Source of the DNA: Spirosoma taeanense
GTDB taxonomy: Bacteria; Bacteroidota; Bacteroidia; Cytophagales; Spirosomataceae
Assembly: GCF_013127955.1 (NCBI RefSeq)
Contig: NZ_CP053435.1
Coordinates: 4,836,001 to 4,900,000 of the forward strand
DNA: 64,000 nucleotides
Direction of reading: 5' to 3'
Positions within the stretch are counted from its first letter, which is position 1. Each line of letters opens with the position of its first letter. The notes beneath the pieces are model-generated. The model ran no database searches and was not told the origin of the DNA. It saw only the letters and a program-made list of their open reading frames with translations. Both the position numbers and the translations under genes were made by a program. Below, piece after piece: positions 42,230 to 52,286 of the stretch.

Positions 42230-43594
42230 TTAGTACCCGGCGTTCTGCACCAGAGCTGGATTGGTCGTTGTTTCGCGAAGGGGAATCGGGAAGATCAACC
42301 GCGGACTATTGTAAGCCAGCGAACCAATGCTCTGACGCGTGCGCTTGAGGTCGTGGATCAGCGTACCTTCAAAGGCCAGCTCAAGCCGACGCTCCCGCAG
42401 AATGGCGTTCAGCGTTAACTGCGATTCAGTCAATGGGGCTGCACCCGCCCGCGCCCGAACCCGGTTAATATCGGTCAGCGGAGTGGCTCCTACTGTTGTA
42501 CCCGCCCGGAAATTGGCTTCAGCCCGCGTCAGATACATTTCAGCCAGACGTAAGATTTGAATATTACCGTACTGGTTGAGGTACTTGGCCGTCCGAACCA
42601 GACCATCGCTGTCTTCGTAGAAGAGCTGACCGCGTACGTCGTCGGCACCGTACAGGCTCAGGTGACGCTCCGTAATGTTAATGTCGCCCCGGCCGCCCAC
42701 GTCAGTAGCCCCATAAAAAGTGTTCAGGCTGTTTGTACCCGACTGGTCGGTAACCTGAACCGCAAAGATGGTTTCCGACGTATTGACACCATTGATGTTT
42801 TCGCGCAGATCGAATACTTCGTCAATGGGAACCAATTGGTAGCGTCCGCTGGCAATAACCCGGTTGGCTGCATTCGCTGCGTTGGGGAAATCGGACTTTT
42901 GCAGGTACACCCGTGACAACTGAGCAGCAGCCGCGCCTTTGGCCGCAAAGAAGCCATTCGTAGCCGGTAGTTTAGTTTCGGCATCGGTCAGGTCTTTAAT
43001 GACCTGATCATAAACAGCGGCTACGCTGCTGCGTGGTACGCTACTGCTGGCATCGAGAACAGCCGTAGGCGTTGTTACAAGGGGTACCCCCGGGTTCGCA
43101 TTAGCGTCGCCATCGCCCCAGGGCCGGGCGAACATCCGCACCAGCTCAAAATACATCGACGCCCGGATGAACTTGGCTTCGCCTTCGGTACGGTCCTTAT
43201 CGGCAGCCAGGGCCAGATTCAGATTAGCCAGTACGGTATTACAGATGTTGATCGTTCGGTAGGCGTCCGTCCAGGTGATATCAGCCTGACCGTTTGTCAC
43301 CAGCAGGCGCTTGGTATAGACCTCACGGGGGGCAGTAAACGTACCGGTCCATTCAACATCGCCATTGTCGCCCAGCAGTTCAGCGTCGCGCTGAATATTG
43401 CCGCCGTACAGGTCAGCGTCGCCCAGGCTATTGTAAGCGCCCACCAGCAAAGCCTGCAAGTCGGCCGGTGTGCTGAGAGCCTGCGCCGTCGCTACCGTAT
43501 TAACCGGCTTAATATCCAATTTGCTGTCGCACGAAGTCAGCCACAAACCAACCGACACTGCCGACGCGAGTATATAATATTGTCTTGTTTTCAT
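42230..43594 (-). CDS. SusD/RagB family nutrient-uptake lipoprotein (pair 1)
   Basis: A 454-residue surface lipoprotein; the signal peptide ends LWLTSC (lipid-anchored Cys 22). It has the SusD order: DIKPVNTVATAQALSTPADLQALLVGAYNSL at the start, TPR-like helices (ITWTDAYRTINICNTVLANLN, EAKFIRASMYFELVRMFARPWG), PLVTTPTAV, and the C-terminal ILRERRLELAFEGTLIHDLKRT. It caps the SusC channel and binds the glycan or peptide substrate. It follows susC by 18 bp on the same strand. No enzyme or sensor is linked, so the ligand is unknown. Confidence 0.93.
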   Translation of the reverse strand: MKTRQYYILASAVSVGLWLTSCDSKLDIKPVNTVATAQALSTPADLQALLVGAYNSLGDADLYGGNIQRDAELLGDNGDVEWTGTFTAPREVYTKRLLVTNGQADITWTDAYRTINICNTVLANLNLALAADKDRTEGEAKFIRASMYFELVRMFARPWGDGDANANPGVPLVTTPTAVLDASSSVPRSSVAAVYDQVIKDLTDAETKLPATNGFFAAKGAAAAQLSRVYLQKSDFPNAANAANRVIASGRYQLVPIDEVFDLRENINGVNTSETIFAVQVTDQSGTNSLNTFYGATDVGGRGDINITERHLSLYGADDVRGQLFYEDSDGLVRTAKYLNQYGNIQILRLAEMYLTRAEANFRAGTTVGATPLTDINRVRARAGAAPLTESQLTLNAILRERRLELAFEGTLIHDLKRTRQSIGSLAYNSPRLIFPIPLRETTTNPALVQNAGY

Positions 43595-43612
43595 GAGTCT
43601 TCTTGTCGTTGC

Positions 43613-46600
43613 TTAGAAGCCAATTTGTAAGCCACCGATGATCGTTTTCGGCTGCGGAGCCGAATAGAAGTCAATACCAATGTTTACCGGGTTAGCCGAA
43701 TACGCGTCCGAGTTCACTTCCGGATCCCAGCCATTGTACTTGGTAAACGTCAGGACGTTCTGTCCCGTTACGTATACCCGTACGCGGGTTAGCTTCACGC
43801 GGTTAACCAGATTCGAAGGCAGGTTATACCCCAGCGTAATGGTGCGCAGCCGAACGAAATCGCCTTTGGACAGGTAACGCGACGATTCGCCCGTACCATT
43901 GCCGCCCAGCAGACGCGCCTGCGGTACATTGGTAATATCGCCCGGCTTCTGCCAGCGATTCATCTGATCAACCGTCTGGTTGTCGAAGAAGTCGCCGTTG
44001 GCCGACATGAACTTACCTCCTCCGTTATAGATGTAGTTACCAAACTGGCCATTAAACAGGACGCTCAGGTCGATGCCTTTATAGCTGAAATTGTTGGTAA
44101 CGCCACCGATAAACTTAGGCGTTGGGCTGCCCAGTGGCACGTATTCGGCATCGTTGTAATTATTGGTCGTCGAACGATCGCGGCTGCCATCAGCATTGGC
44201 CGTGTTTTTGTAGTACAGCGCGTCGCCATTCTGAGGATCAACACCGGCGTATTCCGGCCCAACAAATACGCCCAGCGGCTGGCCTTCCTGCGCCCGGTTC
44301 AGGAAACTACCCGTAATGGTTGTTCCGCCGAGATCCTGGACTTTATTCTGGTTATAGGCAATGTTGAGCGAGGTATTCCACTTGAACGCACCAACCAGGT
44401 TGCTCGAATTAAACACAAACTCAAGCCCGTAGTTCTCCATTTTCCCTACGTTGCGGAGCTGTGTCCGGAAGCCCGATGAGCCCGGTACGTTTACGCCCAG
44501 CAGCAGACCACTCGTGTTCTTAACATAGTAATCAATTTCGCCCGTGATGCGGTTGTTCAACAAGCCGTATTCCAGACCGATATCCGTTTGCAGCGTTTTT
44601 TCCCACGTAAGATCAGGGTTGGCAATCTGCTCAGGTGCCTGCCCCGGTACGCCCGCATAGCCAGCAGCGGCTGAGTATAGAGCCAGCGAACCGAAGTTAC
44701 CGATCTCAGCGTTCCCCGTCAGACCATAGCTGGCCCGCAATTTCAACAGGCTCAGCGTCGACAGGTTCTTCATAAACGATTCTTCGGTAATGATCCAGCC
44801 AGCCGAAACAGACGGGAAAAAACCATACCGATTGTTCGCTCCGAAACGCGACGATCCATCTGCCCGCGCCGATACGCCCAGCAGGTAACGGTTGTTGAAC
44901 CGATAGTTGGCCCGCGCAAAGTACGACAGGAAGCTGTACCGCGTTTCGGTACCTAACCCACCGGTGACCCTGGCCCCCGACGAGATTTGCTTATAGGCGT
45001 TACTCGGGAACTGCTGCGCCGTTACGGAGTTGAAGTTCGAGCGCGACTCCTGATACGACATACCCAACGTAGCATCCAGGTCATGCTTTTGGGAAATGGT
45101 CCGGCCTAAGCTGAAGTAGTTGTTCGTGGTGTAGTTGGATACCTGCCGGAAGCTGTTCGAACCTAAGCCGTTTGGCGCACCCGTATTCCGCTGGGTTTCA
45201 CGCCCATAATACTCATCTTCCTGCTGACTCAGCAGGTCGGTACCGATTTCCGTCCGGAATGACAGACCCGGCAGGATCTTGTAGTCGGCATAGGCGCTAC
45301 CAAATACCCGGTACACCCGAGCCTGCAGCGACGCGAAATCGCGGTTCAGCAGCGGGTTGTAATAGAGTGTGTAATCGGCGCTCAGCTGATTCGTGCGCGG
45401 ATCAATCACCGGGTGCAGGGGCGGCAGGGCCACAATCTGCATAGGTGTCGAGAACGCGTTGTCATTCGAAACGCGGTCGTTTTTCGAGTGCGCTATATTT
45501 AGGTTCACGCCCAGCGTCAGCTTATCAGTAGCACTATGGTCGAGGTTAACCCGCCCGCTCAGGCGACGGAAACGGTTCTTGATGATAATACCACTCTGGT
45601 CGAAATACTGCCCCGATACAAAGAAACGGGTTTTGGCATCACCACCCCGCGCACTCAGATCATACTGCTGCGAAGGAGCGTCCTGGAAGGCTTCCTGCTG
45701 CCAGTCGGTGTTGTATTTCGGATTCTCGCCCTGCCAGCCAGCCGCATCGCCTGCTGCGTACCGCGTAAAGCGGTTCGTCAGTGACGATGTTGAATAAACG
45801 GGAATCCCCAGCGCTGCCGAGTTGTTCCGGGCTTCGGTGAATAACGTTACATACTGCTGGGTATTGAGCCATTCCCGAACATGGGTTGGCTTGCTGCTAC
45901 CCGCGTAGGCCGAAGCCTCAAACACGGTTTTACCGACCTTACCTTTTTTGGTCGTAATCAGCACAACCCCGTTCGATGCCCGCGCTCCGTAAATCGCCGA
46001 GGCCGACGCATCTTTCAGGATTTCCAGCGACTCGATATCGTTGGGGTTCAGATCGGCGATGGGGTTCGTCGGCGCAACGGTTGACGACTGATCCGACGAC
46101 GTAATGGGGATACCATCAATGACGTAAAGCGGCTGGCTGCTGGCGGTTACCGACGAGGTACCCCGTACCCGAATCTGTAGACCCTGTCCAACTTTACCGT
46201 TCAGTGACGTAATCTGTACCCCGGCGACTTTACCCTGAATAGCCTGCTCAACGCTCGGCACCGGAATATTTTCGATTTCGCGGGAAGCTACCTTGGCAAT
46301 GTTGCCCGTCAGGTTACGCTTCGACTGCGCACCGTAACCGGTAACGACAACCTCATCGAGCGAACGGGTATCGTTGCTCAGAGCTACGTTGACAACCGAC
46401 CGATTACCGACATTCACTTCCTGCGTTGTTACGCCAACGAAGCTAAAAACCAGCGAGTTGATGTTATCTGGCAGTACCAGTGAGTAATTCCCTTCTGCAT
46501 CAGTTTGCGTACCGCGACTGGTGCCTTTGGCTACGACAGAAACGCCCGGTAATGGGTTTCCATCATCCGCCGAGGTGACCTTTCCAGTCACTCGCCGGTC

Positions 46601-46669
46601 CTGCGCCACTGCAGGACTGACTAACGCGGTACTTAACGCTGTCAGCAGAAACAGTAGAAAAGTTTTCAT
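43613..46669 (-). CDS. SusC/RagA family TonB-linked outer-membrane transporter (pair 1)
   Basis: A 1018-residue receptor: signal peptide MKTFLLFLLTALSTALVSPAVAQ, then a carboxypeptidase-regulatory-like domain (RRVTGKVTSADDGNPLPGVSVVAKG, GNYSLVLPD). The TonB box region follows (SLDEVVVTGYGAQ), then the plug (VEQAIQGKVAGVQITS, IRVRGTSSV, LYVIDGIPI, LEILKDASASAIYGARASNGVVLITTKKG), and a large beta-barrel ending LQIGF. It imports ligands together with the downstream SusD in a TonB/ExbBD-driven manner. A TAnnTTTG -7 box with an upstream TTG is seen at 46698-46729. Confidence 0.95.
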   Translation of the reverse strand: MKTFLLFLLTALSTALVSPAVAQDRRVTGKVTSADDGNPLPGVSVVAKGTSRGTQTDAEGNYSLVLPDNINSLVFSFVGVTTQEVNVGNRSVVNVALSNDTRSLDEVVVTGYGAQSKRNLTGNIAKVASREIENIPVPSVEQAIQGKVAGVQITSLNGKVGQGLQIRVRGTSSVTASSQPLYVIDGIPITSSDQSSTVAPTNPIADLNPNDIESLEILKDASASAIYGARASNGVVLITTKKGKVGKTVFEASAYAGSSKPTHVREWLNTQQYVTLFTEARNNSAALGIPVYSTSSLTNRFTRYAAGDAAGWQGENPKYNTDWQQEAFQDAPSQQYDLSARGGDAKTRFFVSGQYFDQSGIIIKNRFRRLSGRVNLDHSATDKLTLGVNLNIAHSKNDRVSNDNAFSTPMQIVALPPLHPVIDPRTNQLSADYTLYYNPLLNRDFASLQARVYRVFGSAYADYKILPGLSFRTEIGTDLLSQQEDEYYGRETQRNTGAPNGLGSNSFRQVSNYTTNNYFSLGRTISQKHDLDATLGMSYQESRSNFNSVTAQQFPSNAYKQISSGARVTGGLGTETRYSFLSYFARANYRFNNRYLLGVSARADGSSRFGANNRYGFFPSVSAGWIITEESFMKNLSTLSLLKLRASYGLTGNAEIGNFGSLALYSAAAGYAGVPGQAPEQIANPDLTWEKTLQTDIGLEYGLLNNRITGEIDYYVKNTSGLLLGVNVPGSSGFRTQLRNVGKMENYGLEFVFNSSNLVGAFKWNTSLNIAYNQNKVQDLGGTTITGSFLNRAQEGQPLGVFVGPEYAGVDPQNGDALYYKNTANADGSRDRSTTNNYNDAEYVPLGSPTPKFIGGVTNNFSYKGIDLSVLFNGQFGNYIYNGGGKFMSANGDFFDNQTVDQMNRWQKPGDITNVPQARLLGGNGTGESSRYLSKGDFVRLRTITLGYNLPSNLVNRVKLTRVRVYVTGQNVLTFTKYNGWDPEVNSDAYSANPVNIGIDFYSAPQPKTIIGGLQIGF

Positions 46670-46697
46670 CTAAAACAATTTAATTAGTGGTTAACTG

Positions 46698-46729
46698 CAA
46701 AAATAAAGTTTAAAATTTGGTTAAAACAA
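46698..46729 (-). promoter_or_regulatory. Bacteroidota-type promoter of susC (pair 1)
   Basis: On the minus strand TATTTTTG (TAnnTTTG) lies at 46698-46705 and TTG at 46727-46729, separated by 21 bp. It is 29 bp upstream of the start codon. Confidence 0.6.
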
Positions 46730-47020
46730 GAGCACCCAAAAAGATTATAAAAAACGATAGTTTTGAACAATTCTGGGATTAGAGCGGCTCAGTGCCCAAT
46801 TTTTGTTGAGCAAAACCCAGAAGAGTGAAAAGTTGCCCATCATCGACTGGACCCACGCAGCGGTGGTGTATCAGGACAACCGACCTGGGGTGTACATCTG
46901 TTTACTCTTTAGATGAAAACTGTCGCCCGAAGCAGCAAATGGGTCATGCTTTTCAACGAAACCGGGAGCATAGGAAGAAAGTAATTCAAAGCAACTCCAT
47001 TACGCTAGCTTGACTTAAAA
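46730..47020. other. Intergenic stretch between the two SusCD units, no gene seen
   Basis: Together with flanking parts this gap is 436 bp (46670-47105). A 62-codon plus-strand ORF at 46825-47013 has no signal, domain or promoter and looks accidental. No sigma/anti-sigma or transposase remnant was recognised. Confidence 0.5.
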
Positions 47021-47058
47021 GATAAAGCGGTGCCGAGAAGTCCCAGCACCGCTTTATC
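47021..47058 (-). terminator. Terminator after the second susD gene
   Basis: A perfect 13-bp inverted repeat (47021-47033 with 47046-47058). On the minus strand it is followed by TTTTAAG. Confidence 0.85.
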
Positions 47059-47105
47059 ATATTCGGATGACTTATTTATAGAGCTAAGTACCCCTGTTTT
47101 TCCGT

Positions 47106-48737
47106 TTACTTTGGGTTTTTCGTCGGGGCGCTGCCTGCAGCAGCCGGATTATACGCCAACTCGTTATCCGGTACGTCCCAGTAATCGAGGAAGTTATAGG
47201 CGATTGTGGCGTTGGTATTGACTTTACCTGCTTTGTCGACGACAACAGCGCCTTTACGCCCGTCAGTGATGACGCCCCACCGGCGCGCATCGTAGAACGA
47301 CAGCCCCCGGAATGCCAGACCGACCCGGCGCTCTTTACGGAGTTCTTCTTTGGCCGCATCCAGCGATAAACCCGACAGGGGAGCCAGCCCCGCACCCTGA
47401 TAGGTTCTGACCGCGTCGATAGCCGCCAGCCCACCGGCAATATCGCCCGTATAGATCTTGGCTTCAGCTTTCATCAGTTCATTTTCTTCATACGTACCGG
47501 CGAGGTAAAGCTCATAGGCCCCAACGGCCTGGTTGCTCAGCACCGCTACGCCCGCTAAACCCTTACCCCCACTCACCAGTTGCCAGCGCGTATTGAACGA
47601 GTTGCCCCGGTCGGAGTTGAACAGCGCGGCCGACGCCAGTTTCGTGAAGTTATTGTCCAGCCGTTTGTCGCCCGCCGGGAAGTCCTGAATCAGGCGTTCG
47701 CTGACTTTGTAGGTTACGCTCCCCGGTGCCCCGGTTGCTTTCGCTGCAATATTGCCGTCTGTCCGGGCAAAGAAATCGCCGTTGTCATTCGAACGCCCGG
47801 TGAATACGTAGTCTGTTGCTTTTACGCCGTCGTTGGTCAGCGTCAGAATCTGGCCCCACTGGGCGGCCGTCATGGACTTGGCGGGCGTATTGACCAGAAT
47901 ATTGCGCGCTTTAAGGGTATTGATACTGCGCTTCCACATTTCCGGCGTTGGCGGAACACCTTTTCCAACCTGGTTGAAGTCGGGAATCAGCCCTTTCATA
48001 ACCCCCAGGTAGGTCGCATCATTCGTCAGTCCGCTCAGCAGCGTGGCCGCCTGATCCAGGTTTTTGGTTGCCTCCTCGATGATCTTTTCTTTCGCTATGT
48101 AGTTTCCATTCGTTACGCCTGTTTCGTTATTGATAATTCCGGCGTAATACATCGAGCCAATGCGCGAATAGGCGTAGCCTTTCCACCAGTAAGCCCAGGC
48201 TTTGATTGTGTTCTTCTTTGTCGTCTGCGCTGCGGCATCGCCCGAAAAGCTGGTTGCTTCGGCAATGGCCAGAACGCTGTTCATGGCGTTATTGATGTTG
48301 TACATATATGCCCACTCATAGTACAACGGATTAGCGCCCGCATTGGCGTTCACGTTTACGGTGCGGAGCAGCGCCATCTGGGTATTGATGGCGCTGGGAT
48401 TAACCACCCTCGTGCCATCGTCCAGAATGACGTAGTCGGGCATACCAATCTGGTTGCCGTAGACGTTAGCGGCTTCTTCGCCAATTACGTCGCCCATGAG
48501 TTCGTGGAAGCCGACGGCACCGGTCCAGAAGCGGCCAGGAACACCATCGTAATACTTAACTTCCTTAAACCCGCTGACGTATATGCCACCCTGACCCAGG
48601 GCAATAACGCCGGTTTCGGTAGCCGCGCTGCCGGGCGTCGGCTGATTGGGATTCTTGACATCAAGCTGTTCTTTGCAGGCACCCAGCAGACTCACCAGCG
48701 CAAAGGACAGTACCGTAGTTTTTATATATCGTTTCAT
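47106..48737 (-). CDS. SusD/RagB family lipoprotein (pair 2)
   Basis: A 543-residue lipoprotein with lipobox LLGAC (Cys 21) and the SusD opening EQLDVKNPNQPTPGSA. Helical hairpins follow (WAYMYNINNAMNSVLAIAE, IKAWAYWWKGYAYSRIGSMYYAG). The C-terminal segment ELRKERRVGLAFRGLSFYDARRWG is diagnostic. It should act at the cell surface with the SusC homologue 23 bp upstream. Because that SusC is frameshifted in this sequence, SusD may currently lack its partner. Substrate unknown; no linked hydrolase. Confidence 0.92.
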   Translation of the reverse strand: MKRYIKTTVLSFALVSLLGACKEQLDVKNPNQPTPGSAATETGVIALGQGGIYVSGFKEVKYYDGVPGRFWTGAVGFHELMGDVIGEEAANVYGNQIGMPDYVILDDGTRVVNPSAINTQMALLRTVNVNANAGANPLYYEWAYMYNINNAMNSVLAIAEATSFSGDAAAQTTKKNTIKAWAYWWKGYAYSRIGSMYYAGIINNETGVTNGNYIAKEKIIEEATKNLDQAATLLSGLTNDATYLGVMKGLIPDFNQVGKGVPPTPEMWKRSINTLKARNILVNTPAKSMTAAQWGQILTLTNDGVKATDYVFTGRSNDNGDFFARTDGNIAAKATGAPGSVTYKVSERLIQDFPAGDKRLDNNFTKLASAALFNSDRGNSFNTRWQLVSGGKGLAGVAVLSNQAVGAYELYLAGTYEENELMKAEAKIYTGDIAGGLAAIDAVRTYQGAGLAPLSGLSLDAAKEELRKERRVGLAFRGLSFYDARRWGVITDGRKGAVVVDKAGKVNTNATIAYNFLDYWDVPDNELAYNPAAAGSAPTKNPK

Positions 48738-48760
48738 GGATTGTTTCAGAAGGAATCAAA

Positions 48761-51700
48761 TTAGAAGCCGAAGTTGAGAGAAACCTGGTACGAGCGCAGG
48801 TTAGGCGTCGTGTTATGGTCGGTGCCCCGGTCCCAGGCTGAGCTTTCGTTACCCGTGGTCTGACCTGAGTTCACTTCAGGGTCCATACCTGTGTACTTCG
48901 TAAAGGTCAGCAGGTTACGACCGCCGAACACTACCTGCAGCCGCTTCATCGGCAGCCGGAAGATCTTCGTCAGCTCTACGCCAAGGGCTACGTTACGCAG
49001 GCGCACAAACGAAGCATCTTCGTAGAAGTAATCTTTCGTACCGTTGTTGGCCCCGGCCTGATAAACACCCCGATAGAAAGCTGTCCACGCGCCTGTCTGC
49101 CCGTTAATGGTGATTGGCGCTATGTAATCCTTGTGGATACCGTCGCGATACATCCACTCTTTCGTCTGGTTATACACGTGGCTGCCCTGCGTCCAGTCGA
49201 ACTGGAAGTTCAGCGTTACGATGTCGCGGAACGAAATGTCGTTGATGAACGAGGAAACAAACGTCGGATTCGGATCGCCAAAGCTGTACTGATTCGTGCT
49301 GTACAGCGGCTGCTTAGTTGCTTTGTTCACCACGTAGCCGTTGCTGGCTACCTCGTAATTCGGCTTCTGGGCTTCCGTCAGAGCAGGCGTGCCATCGGGC
49401 AGAATCTGGTCGAGGCTGCGGATAGCCACAAACCCAAAGAGCTGACCAATTTTCTGACCGGCTTTCAGGACGTAGTTTGTACTGCCCGCGCTGGAGGTAA
49501 CCACAATCTGCTGGTTGCCTTTGACGGCCGTAATCTCGGAGGTCTGATGACCGAAGTTGGTCGTAAAATTCCAGGTGAAGCTCCGGCCACGGTACAGCGT
49601 GGTGTTCAGCGAGAACTGGGTACCGCGCGAGGCCAGCGAGAAGGCGTTATCTTTCAGCGTACCCGAGCCCGACGACGGCGCTACGTTTACGTTAAAGATA
49701 GCGTTATCGGTAGAGCGTTTCCAGTAGGTGAACGAGAAGTTCAGCCGACGGAGCCAGTCGCCGTTACCGCCCTTAACCGTGAAGTCCGTACCCAGCTCAA
49801 GCTCTCTGGAAACCTCAACGCCAAGATCGGGGTTGTTCTGCGCCGGAGTATAATAGAATACGTTGTTGCTGCCCAGGGTACGGGTCCCCAGCGTTACGTA
49901 GCGATCGAAGGGTCTGGGCTGGATACCGGCCTCCCCATAAGCAGCGCGCAGCTTCAGCTCGGGTACGTAGGCTCCCAAGGCACCATTCTGCCAGAAGTTC
50001 AGCGACGACGGCCGCACGTAGGCATCTCCCCGCGGGAAGGTGAAGGGCGTAGAACCCCGCCCGAACGCCGACGAGTAATCGCTCCGGAAACCGCCCGATA
50101 TCCCCGCAATTTCGCCGTATTCGATCCGCTGGTTCACCAGGTAGCCATACGTAACGAACGGCTGGCTGTTGTCCAGCAAAATCCGGTACGTTCCCGCCTG
50201 AGCCGCCGTAAACGGCGAGTAGGTGGGCAACCCTACCCCGTAGGTATCATATTCCTTGTAGTTGTTCTTCCGATAGTCGAAAGCCAGTTGCGTCGACGTA
50301 CGAATGGGAAGGTTCAGCTTGAAATCTTCCTGAAAATCCGTTTTGATGATCGCGCTGGCCAGGAAATTCTGGAAAACCGTCTTGTAATCGTAATTACTGA
50401 CTTCCCCTTTAGCGTCCGACGCGTTGGTTGCTGTGTAGTAGTTGGGGTTAGCAACAATGTTACGGTTCAGCGTCTGGTTGGCGTAAGTGTACCGGTCTTC
50501 TTCGCGCGAGTAGTTCAGACCATACTTGGCGTTCAGATCCAGATATTTGATTGGCTTATAATCCAGTTCAAGACTCTGGATAATATCGACCTTATTATCC
50601 TGCCGGTCCCGGTATTGCAGCCGGTAGTTCGGATTATAGCCGTTTACGCCCGACGCGCTGCCGTAGTAGGCCGCATAGTTCCCATCCGGATCTACGTAAT
50701 CGTAGTTGTTGAACGGACGGGTGTTGTTGATATCGTACAGCACCGCCCGGTCATAGGTCTTGATGGTATTCTTCGTGTAGGCCAGCTGCGTAATACTGCG
50801 GAACGTCAGGTTTTTCGCCAGCGTCATCCCGAGGTTGCTGACGATGTTGCTCCGGTTATACGCTCCGTTGTTTTTGACGATCGAGTTCTGGTAGTTGTTG
50901 GATGCCGAGATACTGAAATCCGACTTCGCGTTGCCCCCGATACGTTGATCGAGTTGTTCACCGTGGTCGACGGCTTGAAGAACATCGCGTAGAGATCGTA
51001 AAACTTCAGGTTCTGCCCATACGGTTTGTTGGCCTGGCTGTTTACGTCCAGCGCGTTATACTGCACGTTTTCGCTCCAGGTGCTGGTCGCCGGATCGAGC
51101 GTGATGGGTTTACCCGATACGCCGATTACGTTGTTGTTCGCATCGGTCACGAAAGCGTGCTTGTCGGCCTGCGCTACCCCGCCAATGTTCAGGTACGAGT
51201 TGGTCGCGTAACTGTTAGAGAAATTTACGCTGATGGGGCCGTCTTTGCCGCGCTTGCTGAACAGCTGAATAACGCCGTTGGCGCCCTGGGCACCGTAGAT
51301 GGTTGCCGCAGCCGCGCCCTGCACCACTTCAACGCGCTCAATGGTGCTCAGGTCAATCGTGTTCAGATCGGTAGCTCCGACCTGAACGCCATCCATCAGG
51401 ACGATAGGTGCTGTACCCCGGTTAATAGTATTGATACCACGCAGCAGAATGTTCGCTTTGGCACCGGGTGTGCCGTTGGTGCTGGTGATCTGCGCACCGG
51501 CAATCTTTCCAACCAGCGCTTGGTCTACCGATGCGGTCGGAGCCTGCGGCAAATCCTTGGCCGCTACTGACTCAACCGCAATACCCAGCTTGGCTTTGGT
51601 GGTAGCGACACCTACCCCCGTAACAACCACTTCGGAAAGAATCCGCGAATCGGCCGATAATCTTACATTAATAACGGATTGATTCCCAATCGGCACTTCC

Positions 51701-51945
51701 TGCGACACCGTTCCAACGAAGCTAAATGTTAGCGTGCCTCCACTTTGAGGAACCACGATGGCATAATTACCTTCGGCATCGGTGTTAGCGCCCCTCGTTG
51801 TGCCTTTCAGAATGACCGATACTCCAGGCATTGCACTTCCGTCCTCAGCGGCCGTCACCTTACCTGTAATTCTGCGCTCCTGCGCCCAGGCCGGAGACCA
51901 TAGTGAACACATAAACAGTATGCTCACAAATAGAATTCTACTCAT
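48761..51945 (-). pseudogene. SusC/RagA family TonB-linked transporter (pair 2), broken by a one-base frameshift
   Basis: The reading frame is split in two. The N-terminal frame (50824-51945) has the signal peptide MSRILFVSILFMCSLWSPAWAQ, the regulatory-like domain (RRITGKVTAAEDGSAMPGVSV), and the plug with VLMDGVQVG and IERVEVVQGAAAATIYGAQGANG. It then runs into low-complexity Ser/Thr/Arg out-of-frame sequence after NNSINVSGA. The C-terminal frame, readable from QRIGGNAKSDFSISASNNYQ onward and called as an ORF from 50827 to 48761, carries the rest of the plug and the whole barrel, ending NFGF. One extra G in the G5 run at 50934-50938 restores the continuous protein of about 1060 residues. 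It is either a recent mutation, a phase-variation-like slip or a sequencing error. The promoter is intact and consensus-like, and susD follows. Confidence 0.88.
50934..50938 (-). other. Frameshift site in the second susC (G5 homopolymer)
   Basis: C5 on the plus strand, G5 in the coding strand. With five G the frame reads VSGATRS; with six it would read VSGGNAKSD, which matches the expected SusC plug-to-barrel junction. Confidence 0.85.
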
Positions 51946-51984
51946 AGTGAATTTTAGTTAGGCTAAGAAATACGTTACTGCAAG

Positions 51985-52015
51985 CAAATCTAATAAACTA
52001 AAATCGGTTAACAAA
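51985..52015 (-). promoter_or_regulatory. Consensus Bacteroidota promoter of susC (pair 2)
   Basis: On the minus strand TTTG (52012-52015), a 19-bp spacer and TAGATTTG (51985-51992) match TTTG-N19-TAnnTTTG exactly. The start codon is 40 bp downstream. Confidence 0.85.
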
Positions 52016-52226
52016 TTTTTGGCCTGTAGCCATTTTGACAACTTTTTGTTTTGTTATATTTTTTTCATGCAGAATAATATTCCAACACTATTTTTCTGTC
52101 TTCCTATTAATCCATATAAATAGAATTAGTATTATTTTTCAATTAAAATTTTTCCGACTGAGTATTTTCCCCACATTTCGTAGCTTACGAAACTGGCTAA
52201 TCGAATGAGCAGTACCTGAAAAAGAA
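52016..52226. other. AT-rich intergenic stretch, no gene seen
   Basis: Part of a 341-bp gap (51946-52286). The centre (about 52025-52155) is strikingly AT-rich with T-runs. No ORF or repeat that I can support. Confidence 0.5.
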
Positions 52227-52252
52227 AACGTCAGACCGGAGGGCCTGACGTT
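52227..52252 (-). terminator. Terminator after the patatin-like gene
   Basis: A perfect 8-bp stem (52227-52234 with 52245-52252), extended by three further pairs including one G-U. On the minus strand it is followed by TTCTTTTTC. Confidence 0.8.
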
Positions 52253-52286
52253 AGAGAATATCCTGAAAGAATGCGGAAGAAGCCGC

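Noticed and set aside
46825-47013. 62-codon plus-strand ORF in the gap between SusCD units
   Set aside because: No signal, domain or promoter; length is compatible with chance.
47580-48764. 394-codon plus-strand ORF
   Set aside because: Antisense to susD pair 2 with no recognisable protein features.
49133-50992. 619-codon plus-strand ORF
   Set aside because: Antisense to the second susC; composition is of a shadow frame and no domain is visible.
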